From E44-bin46 sp964354655 (GTDB lineage: Bacteria; Chloroflexota; Dehalococcoidia; Dehalococcoidales; E44-bin46), in assembly GCA_964354655.1 (NCBI GenBank), contig CAYHAL010000005.1:1-60942 (forward strand): a DNA stretch of 60,942 bases, in the 5' to 3' direction. A program made the translations under genes and the position numbers. A model generated the notes under the pieces. That model made no database searches and was not told the origin of the DNA. It saw only the letters and a list, made by a program, of their open reading frames with translations. Positions 1-9,710 of this stretch are shown in pieces (position 1 is the first letter of the stretch; every line of letters starts with the position of its first letter).

Positions 1-1533
1 ACCAAGAAGATTACCGAGCTGGTAACTACCGGCAAGCTTGAATACTACGAAAAGCTGAAGGCTGAGTTCCCCGAGGGGATTAGCACCCTGCTTGATTTGC
101 CCGGTGTTGGACCCAAGACAGCCATGCTGCTCGCCACAGAACTTGACATAAAGTCAATAGACGAGCTGGAGGCAGCTATTACTGAAGGTAAGGTGGCTTC
201 ATTACCCCGCATGGGGGATAAGACGGTGGACAATATCCTGCGCCAGATTCAGGCACTGCGGAGGAAGAAACGGAGCCAGCGCATCCCTATCAGCGAAGCA
301 TTGCCAGTAGTGGATGAAATTACAGCTAGGCTTAGTCAGTTGCCTGGACTGCGCCACCTGACGCCGGCGGGAAGTCTGCGCCGCTTCAGTGAGACGGTGG
401 GCGATATTGACCTTGTGGGTACGACGGATAAGGCTACTGAAGCCATCCACGCCTTCACCACCTTGCCCCAGGTCAAGGAGGTCTTAGCCAGCGGCACCAC
501 CAAAGCAAGCGTGCTCGTTTCTGGTGGGCTTCAGATTGACCTAAGGATTGTCGAGCACGACTCCTTTGGCTCCACCCTGCAGTATTTCACTGGTAGTAAG
601 CAGCATAATATTAACCTCAGGGAGAGGGCACACCGAATGGGGCTAAAATTGAGTGAGTATGGCATCACTAATCTAGAGACCGGGGAGCTGGAGAAGTTTA
701 CCACTGAGGAGGCTTTTTACCAGCGGCAGGGTCTGGAGTTTATCCCTCCTGAGATACGAGAGGGTCAGCAGGAAATAGAGAGGGCAGAGCAGGGCACTAT
801 ACCAAGGCTGATAGAGTTGTCCGACATAAAGGGCGACCTTCATGTCCACACCGACTGGAGTGACGGGCGTAGCAGCATTGAGGCGATGGCTCTGGCTGCT
901 AAAGCCCTTGGCTACCAGTATCTCGGCATCGCCGATCACTCAATAGGGCGGGGTATTGCCCATGGGCTAGATGCCGAGCGACTAAGGCAGCAAATTCTGG
1001 AGATAAAACAGCTTAACCAGAAATTAGAAGGCATCCATATCTTTATTGGCATAGAGGTTGATATTCGAGCCGATGGTAGTCTGGATATGCCTGATGAGCT
1101 TCTAGCTGAACTGGATATTGTTACCGCTGCTGTGCATTCCAGTATGAACCAGAGCCAGGAGCAGATGACGAGGCGGATTTTAGGGGCGATTGAAAATCCT
1201 AATGTAGATATGCTAGCCCACCCCACTTGTCGCCTGTTACCGGATAGAGAGCCGGTAGCGGTAGATATGGAGGCAGTGTTTCAGGCGGCGGCTAAGACTA
1301 ATACCATACTGGAAATCAACGCTATGCCTAGTCGCCTGGACCTTAAGGATATTCATACCTATCGGGCTAGAGAGCTGGGGGTAAAACTGGTAATTAACAC
1401 TGACGCCCATAGCACTGAACATCTACAATTCATGCGTTTCGGGGTAGGGGTGGCTAGGCGGGGGTGGTGTGAGGCAGACGATATATTAAATACCAGGCCA
1501 TTAGCTGAGATAATAGCTCATTTAGGGCATTAA
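1..1533 (+). CDS. polX: DNA polymerase X family protein with PHP domain (5' end outside window)
   Basis: Family X DNA polymerase fused to a PHP phosphoesterase, a gap-filling and end-processing enzyme of base excision repair. The frame is open from base 1, so the first roughly 60 residues lie outside the window. Visible in order: helix-hairpin-helix LPGVGPKTA near the start; palm nucleotidyltransferase motif GSLRRFSETVGDIDLV with the metal-binding DxD, then LQIDLRIV; and a C-terminal PHP domain with its metal ligands (GDLHVHTDWSDG, ADHS, GIEVDI, LAHPTCR, NTDAHS). The 510 visible residues plus the missing part fit the 570-580 aa usual for PolX. All PHP ligands appear intact, so 3'-5' exonuclease activity is likely. 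It is followed after 20 nt by an unknown co-oriented gene. Confidence 0.93.
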   Translation, partial: TKKITELVTTGKLEYYEKLKAEFPEGISTLLDLPGVGPKTAMLLATELDIKSIDELEAAITEGKVASLPRMGDKTVDNILRQIQALRRKKRSQRIPISEALPVVDEITARLSQLPGLRHLTPAGSLRRFSETVGDIDLVGTTDKATEAIHAFTTLPQVKEVLASGTTKASVLVSGGLQIDLRIVEHDSFGSTLQYFTGSKQHNINLRERAHRMGLKLSEYGITNLETGELEKFTTEEAFYQRQGLEFIPPEIREGQQEIERAEQGTIPRLIELSDIKGDLHVHTDWSDGRSSIEAMALAAKALGYQYLGIADHSIGRGIAHGLDAERLRQQILEIKQLNQKLEGIHIFIGIEVDIRADGSLDMPDELLAELDIVTAAVHSSMNQSQEQMTRRILGAIENPNVDMLAHPTCRLLPDREPVAVDMEAVFQAAAKTNTILEINAMPSRLDLKDIHTYRARELGVKLVINTDAHSTEHLQFMRFGVGVARRGWCEADDILNTRPLAEIIAHLGH

Positions 1534-1553
1534 TCCTTTGGGGATAGTAGGTA

Positions 1554-2276
1554 ATGGATAACCAGTTACAACCTTCTCAGTTTCCCTCTATCAGCGGTGC
1601 TGAGGTAATAAGGTATTTAGAACAGGCTATCACCGGTGGTAAACACTGGTATATTGCCCTGCTTGAGGCTATCGGGTTGTGGACGGTGGCTGAGGAAGTC
1701 CATAATGGGCGCCGCTACTGTTACCTTATTGACGGTGAGGCTTTTGATTGGTTACTTCTGGCTGAGCGCCTGTGTCAGGAGGTAGACGGTTTATTGTCCG
1801 ATGATGAGAAGACGGCTCTCCTGTTTCGTGGGCAACCTCCACTTGACCTAACCGTTGACAGGTTCAAGGAGCTTATTGGCGGTGGTAAGTATCATCAATA
1901 TCTCAACTACTTCTACGGCATCACCGTGGAGGAGGCTTTAATTCTGGCAGTGCAGGAGGAGGTGCGCAAGGAGAGACGGGCTTTGGGTTATAGTAATAAT
2001 AAGGAGCATAGTGTTATCAATGAGGTCTATCGTCGGATATACGGGGCTACTAAACCGGTATTGCTTAGGCGTTTTAGGCGGGAGAAGGGTTATCCTCATC
2101 TTAAGTCTATCAGCCTCGCTGAGCTAAAGGAGTTTACCTACTGGCTATTTAAGTATCGGCTGAAGCAGTGTGATAAGGCACGAATTGCCAGTGATACCAA
2201 GAAGGCGCTGCAGCAATTAAATCTTAATGGTTATCCTAAGGGGCTGGTAGCTGATGAGTCCCTGGTAGTTGACTAA
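1554..2276 (+). CDS. conserved hypothetical protein, 240 aa
   Basis: Not recognised. It is a soluble 240-residue protein without signal peptide or membrane segment. The first half is acidic and aromatic-rich; the C-terminal third is basic, with an Arg/Lys-rich stretch around residues 165-215 that could bind nucleic acid (inference). It starts 20 nt after polX and is probably co-transcribed with it, which hints at a DNA-related role. It converges with satP with only 5 nt between the stop codons. Confidence 0.7.
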   Translation: MDNQLQPSQFPSISGAEVIRYLEQAITGGKHWYIALLEAIGLWTVAEEVHNGRRYCYLIDGEAFDWLLLAERLCQEVDGLLSDDEKTALLFRGQPPLDLTVDRFKELIGGGKYHQYLNYFYGITVEEALILAVQEEVRKERRALGYSNNKEHSVINEVYRRIYGATKPVLLRRFRREKGYPHLKSISLAELKEFTYWLFKYRLKQCDKARIASDTKKALQQLNLNGYPKGLVADESLVVD

Positions 2277-2281
2277 GCAGG

Positions 2282-2854
2282 TCATGGTGACTTTTTAGGT
2301 AATAACCCGATAGGTAGTACCCAACGCCCATATTTGGCATTCATAATTATTGCTGCTGAGCCGTAGACGGCAGACGCACCGCAAAAAATTCCCTCTATTC
2401 CGGCAACACGGGCTGGTATAGCGCCAAAGAAATGTCCTGCTAGTAGGCCATAGAGCACTGTTAGTGAGGCAAATATGAAGACGTGTACCCAGGATGTTCT
2501 AAGGGCACCAGCTGTCATATATCCGGTAAATATACCCCAGGCTATCATTGTCCAGGCCAGGCTGGGACCGTCAAGTGTAACTATATGCAGCCATTGCAGG
2601 AGGAAAGCAAAGCCAAGACCTATCCAGAACACGCCATAAGAGACAAATGCAGTCAGGCCGAAGGTGTCTCCCCGGCGAGCATCAATTACTCCAGCAATAA
2701 CCTGAGCCAAGCCTCCCCAAAAGAGCCCCCAAATTAGGGGCATTGTACTCGGTATCCAGCCAATGTTATGTACTTGCAGTAGAATAGTATTGAAGCCAAA
2801 GGCGGCTAATCCTAAGGCACCCGGGTTAGCCCACACAACTTCATCTTTTGACAT
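2282..2854 (-). CDS. satP: acetate uptake transporter, GPR1/FUN34/YaaH (SatP) family
   Basis: Six-helix membrane protein that carries acetate or succinate with protons across the cytoplasmic membrane. The N-terminal signature ANPGALGLAAFG corresponds to the family NPAPLGL motif; six hydrophobic segments follow over 190 residues, the usual family length. It lies 61 nt downstream of acs on the same strand, so uptake and activation of acetate look like one transcription unit. Start ATG at 2854 is preceded by a GGAGG-like sequence (aatggaggttttt in sense). Confidence 0.9.
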   Translation of the reverse strand: MSKDEVVWANPGALGLAAFGFNTILLQVHNIGWIPSTMPLIWGLFWGGLAQVIAGVIDARRGDTFGLTAFVSYGVFWIGLGFAFLLQWLHIVTLDGPSLAWTMIAWGIFTGYMTAGALRTSWVHVFIFASLTVLYGLLAGHFFGAIPARVAGIEGIFCGASAVYGSAAIIMNAKYGRWVLPIGLLPKKSP

Positions 2855-2915
2855 ACAGAAAAACCTCCATTATTAGTAGATTTAATAGTGTTGGCAGAAA
2901 TTAGCTAAACTAGCC

Positions 2916-4877
2916 TTAGGTTATTTCTTTATAGCCGACCAGTTTCTTAAGGTTCTCGACAGACTCTGGATTCTCAATAGTGGTAATGTCTCCTATTGGC
3001 TCATTCTTGACTAGGCTCTTCAGGATGCGGCGCATAATCTTACCACTCCTTGTCCTTGGCACTGCATTGGCAAATATAATCCTGTCTGGTCGGCATGTAG
3101 GACCAAGTACTTTAACCACGTGGTCCATAATCTCCTTGGCGAGCTCATCTGATGGCTCTCCGCTCTTAAGTCTGACGAAAGCCCATGGAACCTCGCCTTT
3201 GATCTCATGCGGAGCCGATACTACAGCACACTCAGCTACAGCCTCATGTCCGCCTATTGCGTTCTCCACCTCAGCGGTGGAAAGCCTATGACCGGCTACC
3301 TTCATCACATCGTCCACTCGGCCGGTAAGGCGGAAGGTGTCCTTCCTGACTAACCTTGCCCCGTCACTGGTAAAGTAGGCCTTTTTATACTGACTCCAGT
3401 AGTTTTCCTGATACAAATCAGGGTTCTTGTAAATACCTCTAAGCATACCTGGGCCAAAGGGACTTCTTTGAACCAGATAGCCTCCCTCACCTATGCCCAA
3501 GGATTTACCCTCTTCATCTAAGACTTCGTGTCTAGTTCCAGGGAAACTCCTGCCGGCAACGGTAGGGATGAAAGGACCTACGCCGGGTAGGGCATTAATC
3601 AAAGTCCCTCCAGTTTCTGTCTGCCACCAGGTATCAATTATTGGGCACCTGCCACCACCAACCTTTTCAAAATACCACATCCAAGCATCTCGGTTGATGG
3701 GCTCACCTACAGTACCCAACAGGCGGAGACTACCTAGGTTGTGTTGTTTTACCCATTCCCCCCCCCAGCCCATACACATTCTTATCATCGTCGGTGCAGT
3801 ATACAACACAGTTACGCCATACTTTTCTATTATTTCCCACATTCTACCCCGGTCAGGGTAGTCAGGGGCTCCTTCATAGAATATCTGGGTGGCTCCCACA
3901 GATAGTGGAGCATAGACGTTATAAGTATGACCTGTAACCCATCCAATGTCGGAAGTGCACCAGAATACATCTTCGTCGTGAAGGTCAAAATCCCACTTTG
4001 CTGTCCAGTAGGCCTGTGTCATATAACCACCGGTAGTGTGTATTACCCCTTTCGGCTTGCCGGTAGTGCCACTGGTATAAAGGAGGTACAATATGTCTTC
4101 GCTATCCATCACCTCAGGCTCACAGTAGAGGTCAGCCTTTGCCATTAGCTCGTGCCACCATAAATCCCGACCTTCAACCCAGTTTACCTCCTGACCGGTT
4201 CTCTTAAAAACTATTACTTTCTCTATAGTTGTTCCTTTTACTGCCTCGTCAGCATTATTTTTTAGATTCACTGGGTGCCCACGGCGGTAATAACCATCAC
4301 AGGTAACTAAAGCTTTGCTCTCAGCATCGATTATCCTGTCGCGAAGTGAGTCAGCACTGAAGGCAGAGAAGACAACACTGTGGGGTGCTCCAATGCGGGC
4401 GCAAGCTAGCATTGCAATTTGAGCCTCGGGTATCATCGGCAGATAGATACTAACCCTGTCTCCCTTTTTAATACCGAGGCTTTTCAGAACATTGGCAAAC
4501 TTGTTAACCTCGCGGTAAAGGTCATAGTAAGTCAATGTTTTGCTCGGTTCGTCAATAGGCTCTCGTACCCCAATTATGGCTGCTTTGTTGCGTCGCCAGG
4601 TTTTAATATGTCGGTCTAAGCAATTATAGGAGGCATTCAGTTTGCCACCAACAAACCACTTAAAATAGGGCAGTTCTTCTTTATAAGTTTCGTCCCACTC
4701 CTTAAACCAATCCAGCCCCTCACGAGCTAATTTAGCCCAAAATGCTACTGGGTCATTATCTGCCTCAGCATATATTGATTCATCACTCACCCACGCCTTC
4801 TTTTTCAACTCCTTACTAGGCCAAAATATTTCCTTTTCTTTAGAATCCTCAACAATCCATTTGATTGCCTTGGTCAT
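2916..4877 (-). CDS. acs: acetyl-CoA synthetase (AMP-forming)
   Basis: Converts acetate, ATP and CoA to acetyl-CoA, AMP and PPi in the cytoplasm. 653 aa, full length for the family. Visible: adenylation P-loop YTSGTTGKPKG at about residues 267-277, WWQTETGG substrate-pocket motif, hinge region GRVDDVMKVAGHRLST, and C-terminal PRTRSGKIMRR whose Lys (about 613) is the catalytic lysine that is regulated by acetylation in the family. Paired with satP downstream. Acetate is therefore a likely carbon source, as in many Dehalococcoidia (inference). Confidence 0.97.
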   Translation of the reverse strand: MTKAIKWIVEDSKEKEIFWPSKELKKKAWVSDESIYAEADNDPVAFWAKLAREGLDWFKEWDETYKEELPYFKWFVGGKLNASYNCLDRHIKTWRRNKAAIIGVREPIDEPSKTLTYYDLYREVNKFANVLKSLGIKKGDRVSIYLPMIPEAQIAMLACARIGAPHSVVFSAFSADSLRDRIIDAESKALVTCDGYYRRGHPVNLKNNADEAVKGTTIEKVIVFKRTGQEVNWVEGRDLWWHELMAKADLYCEPEVMDSEDILYLLYTSGTTGKPKGVIHTTGGYMTQAYWTAKWDFDLHDEDVFWCTSDIGWVTGHTYNVYAPLSVGATQIFYEGAPDYPDRGRMWEIIEKYGVTVLYTAPTMIRMCMGWGGEWVKQHNLGSLRLLGTVGEPINRDAWMWYFEKVGGGRCPIIDTWWQTETGGTLINALPGVGPFIPTVAGRSFPGTRHEVLDEEGKSLGIGEGGYLVQRSPFGPGMLRGIYKNPDLYQENYWSQYKKAYFTSDGARLVRKDTFRLTGRVDDVMKVAGHRLSTAEVENAIGGHEAVAECAVVSAPHEIKGEVPWAFVRLKSGEPSDELAKEIMDHVVKVLGPTCRPDRIIFANAVPRTRSGKIMRRILKSLVKNEPIGDITTIENPESVENLKKLVGYKEIT

Positions 4878-4940
4878 AATTAGAGCGCCTTCCTTTCTTT
4901 CAAAAAATCTGTTAAGTATACTTCATGGACTATTGAGGGG

Positions 4941-7774
4941 TCAATAGTGACATTCACTAAGCTTTTGTTTTAGCCTTTCTAGTTTAGCCTTCCTTTCGGC
5001 TAATTTATTCTTTTCTTTATCCACGACCGCCGCTGGTGCCTTGGTTAGAAAATCCCTATCCTTGAGCCTGGCTTCAAGTTTGGCTACCTCAGCCTGATTT
5101 CGTTCTATCTCTTTTTGTAGCCGTTTCTTCTCAGCCTCCAGATTAACCATACTTTCCATGGGTATGACTACTTCAGTCTCTTTGAGCACTAGTACCAGGG
5201 CATTTTCCCTTGGCGGAGTCTCTTGCCTACTATCAAAGAATGCGATTGGTTTTGCCCTAGCCAGAGTCTGGATGGCTTGAGAATAAGGGGTGATGGCTGG
5301 GGTAAGCTTGCCGCCGTAGATTTGGGCTTCAACCCACCGGGTGCTGTCTACCTTGTATTGTGCCCGGGCATTGCGGATGGAGCGAATTATTTCAATTATG
5401 GATTCCATAACCCGCTCCGATTCCGGGTCAGTGGCTATCCCTCTCGCCTCGGGGTAGGGGGCAACCATTATAGATTCAGCCTCTTGCCAGGGCAGGTGCT
5501 GTTTCAGCCGTTGCCATAACTCTTCAGTGATGAAGGGCATAAAGGGGTGTAACAGCCGTAGTGAGGTTTCTAGGACATGAACCAGAACCGGGAGGGGTGA
5601 TGCTACCTCTTTATCCGTAGAGCCAAGGCGAATCTTGGCTATTTCAATATACCAGTCACAGAATTCACCCCACAGGAAATCGTGAACTTGTCTCTGGGCT
5701 TCGCCAAATTGGAAGTCATCCATCAGGCTGGTTACACTTGAGATAGTGCGGCTCAGGCGGCTTAGAATCCAGCGGTCTTCTAGCTGGAGCAGGTTCCATT
5801 GAATTTTCATATTGGTGTCGGTTGGCTTAATGTTTCTGATTATAAATCGGGTGGCGTTCCACAGCTTATTGGCAAAGTTGCGTCCGCCTTCCAGCTTAGC
5901 TGGGGTTAATTTAATATCATTTCCTGGTGATGTGCCGGTAGATAAAGCAAAGCGCAGGGCATCGGTGCCATATTTCTCCAGGGTGTCAACTGGATTAAGC
6001 ACGTTGCCCCTAATCTTGCTCATCTTCTCTCCCTTCTCGTCGCGTACCAGACCGTGAAGGTAAACGGTGTGGAAGGGAATGTCACCAGTATTCTCCAGAC
6101 CCATCATAATCATTCTGGCTACCCAGAAGAACAGGATGTCGTAGCCGGTTTCCATTACTGTGGTCGGGTAGAAGTAGCGTAAATCATCAGTATCATCAGG
6201 CCAGCCCAGGGTGGAGTGAGTCCATAGGGCTGAGCTAAACCAGGTGTCAAGAACGTCCGGGTCCTGTCCTATATTGGCTGAGCCGCAGTGGCGACAAGAT
6301 TTAGCGTCTTCAATAGTTACCGTCAGCTCACCGCAGTCCTGACAATACCANNNNNNNNNNNNNNNNNNNNNNNNNNNNNNNNNNNNNNNNNNNNNNNNNN
6401 NNNNNNNNNNNNNNNNNNNNNNNNNNNNNNNNNNNNNNNNNNNNNNNNNNAAGATTTAGCGTCTTCAATAGTTACCGTCAGCTCACCGCAGTCCTGACAA
6501 TACCAGACTGGAATTCGGTGCCCCCACCATAGCTGGCGGCTGATGCACCAATCGCGAATATTCTCCATCCAGTTGAGGTAGACCTTGGTAAAGTGCTCCG
6601 GGATAATTTTGATGCGCCCATCAATGACAGCTTTAATGGCTGGTTGGGCTAGGGGCTGTGCCCTGATAAACCATTGCTTACTGGCTATTGGCTCAATAAC
6701 CGTCTGGCAGCGGTCGCAGTGGCCCACGGAGTGGGGATAGGGTTCAACCTTTACCAGCAGCCCGTCCTTTTCTAAGTCGGACAGTATCGCCCGGCGGCAG
6801 GCAAAGCGGTCAAGCCCAGCGTAGGGTCCGGCATTTTCATTCATAGTTGCATCCAGGTTTAGTATATTTACCAGCGGCAATCCCTGACGCTGGGCTACTT
6901 CAAAGTCCACCGGGTCATGAGCCGGGGTGATTTTAACCACTCCGGTGCCAAAGCTGGGGTCAACAGCCTCATCAGCCAGGACAGGTATTACCCGCTTGAC
7001 TATAGGCAGGATAACCTTCTTACCGAGCATAGCCTTAAATCGTTTATCCTCCGGGTTGACAGCTACGGCGGTATCACCGAGTATGGTTTCGGGTCGGGTG
7101 GTGGCTACGGTTATAAAGTCCTTATCGCTTTCAGCCAGAGGATAGCAGACATAATACAGGTGTCCTGGTATCTCTCTGTGGTCTACCTCAAGGTCGGAGA
7201 GGGCGGTAGCACAGCGGGGGCACCAGTTTATTATCCGCTCCCCACGGTAGATTATCCCTTTGTCATACAGGCGGACAAAGGTGGTTCGAACTGCGCGGCT
7301 TGGTCCCTCGTCCAGGGTGAAATGCTCCCGGCTCCAGTCGCAGGAAGCCCCTAGCCTCTGGTGTTGTTTAGTAATAGTCTCACGGCATTTATCTGCCCAC
7401 TGCCTCATTCTCTCCAGGAATTTATCCCTGCCCAAACAGTGGCGGTCTAACCCCTCTTCAGCTAGCAGTTGCTCAACTACCACCTGAGCGGCGATGCCAG
7501 CATGGTCAAAGCCGGGGAGCCATAATGCTGACTCACCTTTCATCCGATGCCAGCGGGTCATGATGTCCTCTAAGGTAGCGGTCAAGGCGTGCCCAATATG
7601 AAGCTCACCGGTAACATTCGGCGGTGGCATGATAATGACAAAAGGTTTCTTATCTGGCTCTATCTTTGGTGTGAAATAGCCCTTCTCCAGCCAGAACTGG
7701 TACCACTTCTGCTCCACCTTCCCCGGCTCATAGGCTCCGGGCATTTCATATTGAGTTTGTGTTATTTCTGTCAT
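4941..7774 (-). CDS. valS: valyl-tRNA synthetase (interrupted by a spurious assembly gap)
   Basis: Charges tRNA-Val. N-terminal half has the class I HIGH motif (residues 59-62); C-terminal half has KMSK (about 532-535), an anticodon-binding domain and the ValRS C-terminal coiled coil (residues about 820-892). The 100-N run at 6351-6450 breaks the frame, but the 55 bases before it (6296-6350) are identical to the 55 after it (6451-6505). Removing 155 bases gives one uninterrupted 892-aa protein, the normal ValRS length. It is therefore intact, not a pseudogene. A palindromic repeat element lies 26 nt upstream of the ATG. No T-box leader was seen. Confidence 0.96.
6351..6450. other. assembly gap (100 N) flanked by a 55-bp contig-end overlap
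   Basis: Exactly 100 N. Bases 6296-6350 and 6451-6505 are the same sequence, which is what two unmerged overlapping contig ends look like. The true gap size is probably minus 55, so no sequence is missing from valS. Confidence 0.95.
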
Positions 7775-7800
7775 AGTCGTCTTTTCACGATTATTTTGGT

Positions 7801-7896
7801 AACCTCACCCCCTTATTCCCCCTCTCCTTAGTTTAAGGAGAGGGGGAGGAGATTTTTAGAGAAGGAGCTTCGCCCCCTCTTAGACTCCCCGTTCTT
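7801..7896 (-). repeat. palindromic RBS-bearing element, copy 1 (upstream of valS)
   Basis: In valS sense: a hairpin around GAGGGGGCGAAGC (imperfect), an AT-rich spacer, a second hairpin with arms CCCCCTCTCCTT and AAGGAGAGGGGG, then TAAGGGGGTGAGGTTA. The valS ATG is 26 nt further on. The 3' tail matches the ideal Shine-Dalgarno UAAGGAGGUGA with one mismatch. Same family as the copies at 34791, 46475, 49784 and 60710. Confidence 0.9.
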
Positions 7897-7924
7897 CTAG
7901 GTGTTGACTATTCCGATAATAATT

Positions 7925-8881
7925 TCATCCCCTGTCCCCGCGTTGACTTCTAATTTGTTCCTCTAAGTCTCTTAGAAACTCCCCATCTTCTGTTTTCCAG
8001 TATCTAGGACCTGCTACACCGTGCTCGTCATGTTTAAAGCCATGTTTTATAAGGAGAAGTCTAGCTAATTCTGATTTCGAATATGTGTGTCCATCCCTTT
8101 CATATTTCAGTCGGTTTGAGGAAACTATTACTTGTGCCCGCTCATCTATAAATGGTTGAGTATGATAAAAATATAAAAATTGCCCATCCTTGAGTAAACC
8201 TGCACTTGCTAGTTCTTCAAACGTGACCTTTCTTCCTTTTTCGCCAGCCTTCTTTGCTCCTTTGTCTGGTGGAGGTGGTGGGGGAGGAAGTACGAAAGCA
8301 TAAATAGGCTGAAATAAATGGGCATGAACTTGTAAGCCAACTCTTTCCCTTACAAAAGTTTGGAACTCTACAACCTTGATTTGAGGGTAACGGAGTGTGT
8401 TGAGGGCTTCTCTCAATTCCTCTGTGTCTTTCTCTATAATAATTGTCAATATAGGTGGCTTTGAGATAAGGTCTGCCAAGAATTTGTAAATCTCAGTGGG
8501 TTCGATTGCTTTCCTTAACTTGAGCTTGAGAAAGTCATCTCTAGTTATTTCGTCATGTATAGCATTAGCTATTCCTCTCTGAATGTTAGTGTTGCTTATC
8601 CCAGCAATGAACCTGCTGACTTGTGAAACTATGTGCTCATGTAAGGGATGAGATGACAGTTCCACTTCAACGATATGCCAATGAGGTGAGTCTCCAAAGA
8701 TGATAACGTAGCCATCAGGTATTGAGCCGATTCCCGAAAGCGACTTTAGTTTTTGCTTCTTATCAAGGTATATGGACTGTTCGCCGAAGATTTCTTGAGC
8801 GTGCTCTTTCACCACCCGCTCAAACTCATCTTCGCTCGGTGGAGTCCACAGTTCGTATTTCACGCCGTCTATCAGTAACAT
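7925..8881 (-). CDS. hypothetical protein, possible PD-(D/E)XK nuclease-like fold
   Basis: 318 aa from the ATG at 8881, chosen because GGGGGTG lies 5-6 nt upstream and because the following MLLIDGV peptide recurs at two nearby sites. The centre has IPDGYVI, then WHIVEVEL followed by HxxxH spacing, a beta-strand/acidic arrangement resembling PD-(D/E)XK enzymes, but the usual Lys is not evident (inference only). A proline-rich linker (residues about 203-210) and a Lys-rich stretch separate a C-terminal domain that resembles small DNA-binding modules. Lower GC than its neighbours. Function unknown; a restriction or repair nuclease is one possibility. Confidence 0.55.
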   Translation of the reverse strand: MLLIDGVKYELWTPPSEDEFERVVKEHAQEIFGEQSIYLDKKQKLKSLSGIGSIPDGYVIIFGDSPHWHIVEVELSSHPLHEHIVSQVSRFIAGISNTNIQRGIANAIHDEITRDDFLKLKLRKAIEPTEIYKFLADLISKPPILTIIIEKDTEELREALNTLRYPQIKVVEFQTFVRERVGLQVHAHLFQPIYAFVLPPPPPPPDKGAKKAGEKGRKVTFEELASAGLLKDGQFLYFYHTQPFIDERAQVIVSSNRLKYERDGHTYSKSELARLLLIKHGFKHDEHGVAGPRYWKTEDGEFLRDLEEQIRSQRGDRG

Positions 8882-8954
8882 TTTCCCACCCCCTACCAAG
8901 TGGCTATTGACAATTTCAATAAAATTTGTTATGCTTTACTCAGAATCATTTCGG

Positions 8955-8992
8955 AAAGCACGCTATAAGGGTTAGTCCTTATGGGGTGCTTT
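8955..8992 (-). terminator. hairpin at the end of the NYN gene
   Basis: AAAGCAC (8955-8961) pairs with GTGCTTT (8986-8992), and inner ATAAGG pairs with CCTTAT. It covers the last codons and stop of the NYN gene. No T-run follows on the minus strand (four T follow on the plus strand), so it is either a weak terminator or an mRNA 3'-end stabiliser. Confidence 0.5.
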
Positions 8993-9476
8993 TCACTTTA
9001 TACTCAAGTTTTGCTCTCAGATTATCCATATAATCAACCTTACTTCCTGCTGCTTGTCTTAAATACTTTGAGCAACCACCTTTACTAGCAGCTAGAAGAC
9101 GCTCAAATTTTCCGATATTCTGCAGATACTTGACTAAACAATAAAAATCACCATCGCTAGTCACTATGACGGCTTTTTCATAGTTATTTACATCAATCAT
9201 GACTTGTAGCACCAGCTCAGCATCAACATTACCCTTAAAGTTACCATATTTGTCTTTTATAGGTGGCTTGAAGACAAGTTCATACCCGTATGATTTAAGA
9301 GAGTTGTACAGCTGTTCCATCCCAGGAACTTGCCCAATAAAATAGTACGCTTTCGCTATATCGTATTTATCTCGTAGATACGCTCTGAATCTTTTATAGC
9401 CTAATTTCCATCCAATATTAAGTACGGATAAGTGAAGATTATTACCGTCAATAAAAGCATAATTCTTTTGAGGCAT
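8979..9476 (-). CDS. NYN-domain (LabA/PIN-like) putative RNase
   Basis: 165 aa. NYN proteins are metal-dependent, PIN-like ribonucleases. N-terminal FIDGNNLHLS carries the first acidic site, NVDAELVLQVMIDV the second, and VIVTSDGDFYCLVKYL the characteristic SDGDF motif, so the catalytic Asp residues look intact. Start ATG at 9476 follows GGTGA; an in-frame ATG three codons earlier is possible. Its 5' end overlaps a 28-codon ORF (9448-9534) that repeats the start of the neighbouring 318-aa gene. RNA target unknown. Confidence 0.8.
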   Translation of the reverse strand: MPQKNYAFIDGNNLHLSVLNIGWKLGYKRFRAYLRDKYDIAKAYYFIGQVPGMEQLYNSLKSYGYELVFKPPIKDKYGNFKGNVDAELVLQVMIDVNNYEKAVIVTSDGDFYCLVKYLQNIGKFERLLAASKGGCSKYLRQAAGSKVDYMDNLRAKLEYKVKSTP

Positions 9477-9534
9477 TTTCACCATCTGGTGTCCATAGTT
9501 CGTATTTCACACCATCTATCAGCAACATCTTCAT
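9448..9534 (-). CDS. 28-codon ORF repeating the N-terminus of the 318-aa gene (copy 2)
   Basis: Starts ATG 9534 behind AAAGGAGGACACGAGGT, an excellent ribosome binding site. It encodes MKMLLIDGVKYELWTPDG and then runs out of homology; TGA at 9448-9450 lies inside the NYN gene in another frame. The peptide is nearly identical to the start of the protein at 7925-8881, while codons differ at several third positions. It may be a truncated gene remnant whose expression signals now serve the NYN gene, or a translated leader coupled to it. Confidence 0.5.
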   Translation of the reverse strand: MKMLLIDGVKYELWTPDGENASKELCFY

Positions 9535-9584
9535 ACCTCGTGTCCTCCTTTTGGACTGCTGTCCATTTTTGTTGACATAACACG

Positions 9585-9620
9585 AAAAACAATTCAAAGC
9601 TAACCAGATACGAATTGTTT
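9585..9620 (-). terminator. putative intrinsic terminator of the coaBC unit
   Basis: In minus sense AAACAATTC (9620-9612) pairs perfectly with GAATTGTTT (9595-9587) over a 16-nt loop, and the second arm runs into further T residues. The stem is AT-rich, hence moderate confidence. Confidence 0.45.
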
Positions 9621-9655
9621 CCCAAAATTTTTATCCTGTTTTGCCTTTAGTCACA

Positions 9656-9706
9656 TCAACCCTTCGCTGTCCATACCTCATACCTCACGCCGTCTATTAG
9701 TAACAT
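9656..9706 (-). pseudogene. 16-codon fragment repeating the same N-terminus (copy 3)
   Basis: ATG 9706 encodes MLLIDGVRYEVWTAKG and stops. It begins 5 nt after the coaBC stop. It is the most divergent of three copies of the MLLIDGVKYELWT block; differences from copy 1 are mostly synonymous or conservative. Probably the remains of a former relative of the 318-aa gene. Confidence 0.45.
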
Positions 9707-9710
9707 CTTC

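Noticed and set aside
1..96. Start of polX at TTG 97
   Set aside because: The frame is open to base 1 and PolX sequence continues upstream, so the gene is cut by the window edge.
6155..6323. valS as two genes or a pseudogene
   Set aside because: The break is an assembly gap with duplicated ends; frame is restored when collapsed.
7775..7924. T-box leader for valS
   Set aside because: The upstream region is filled by the repeat element; no T-box bulge sequence was seen.
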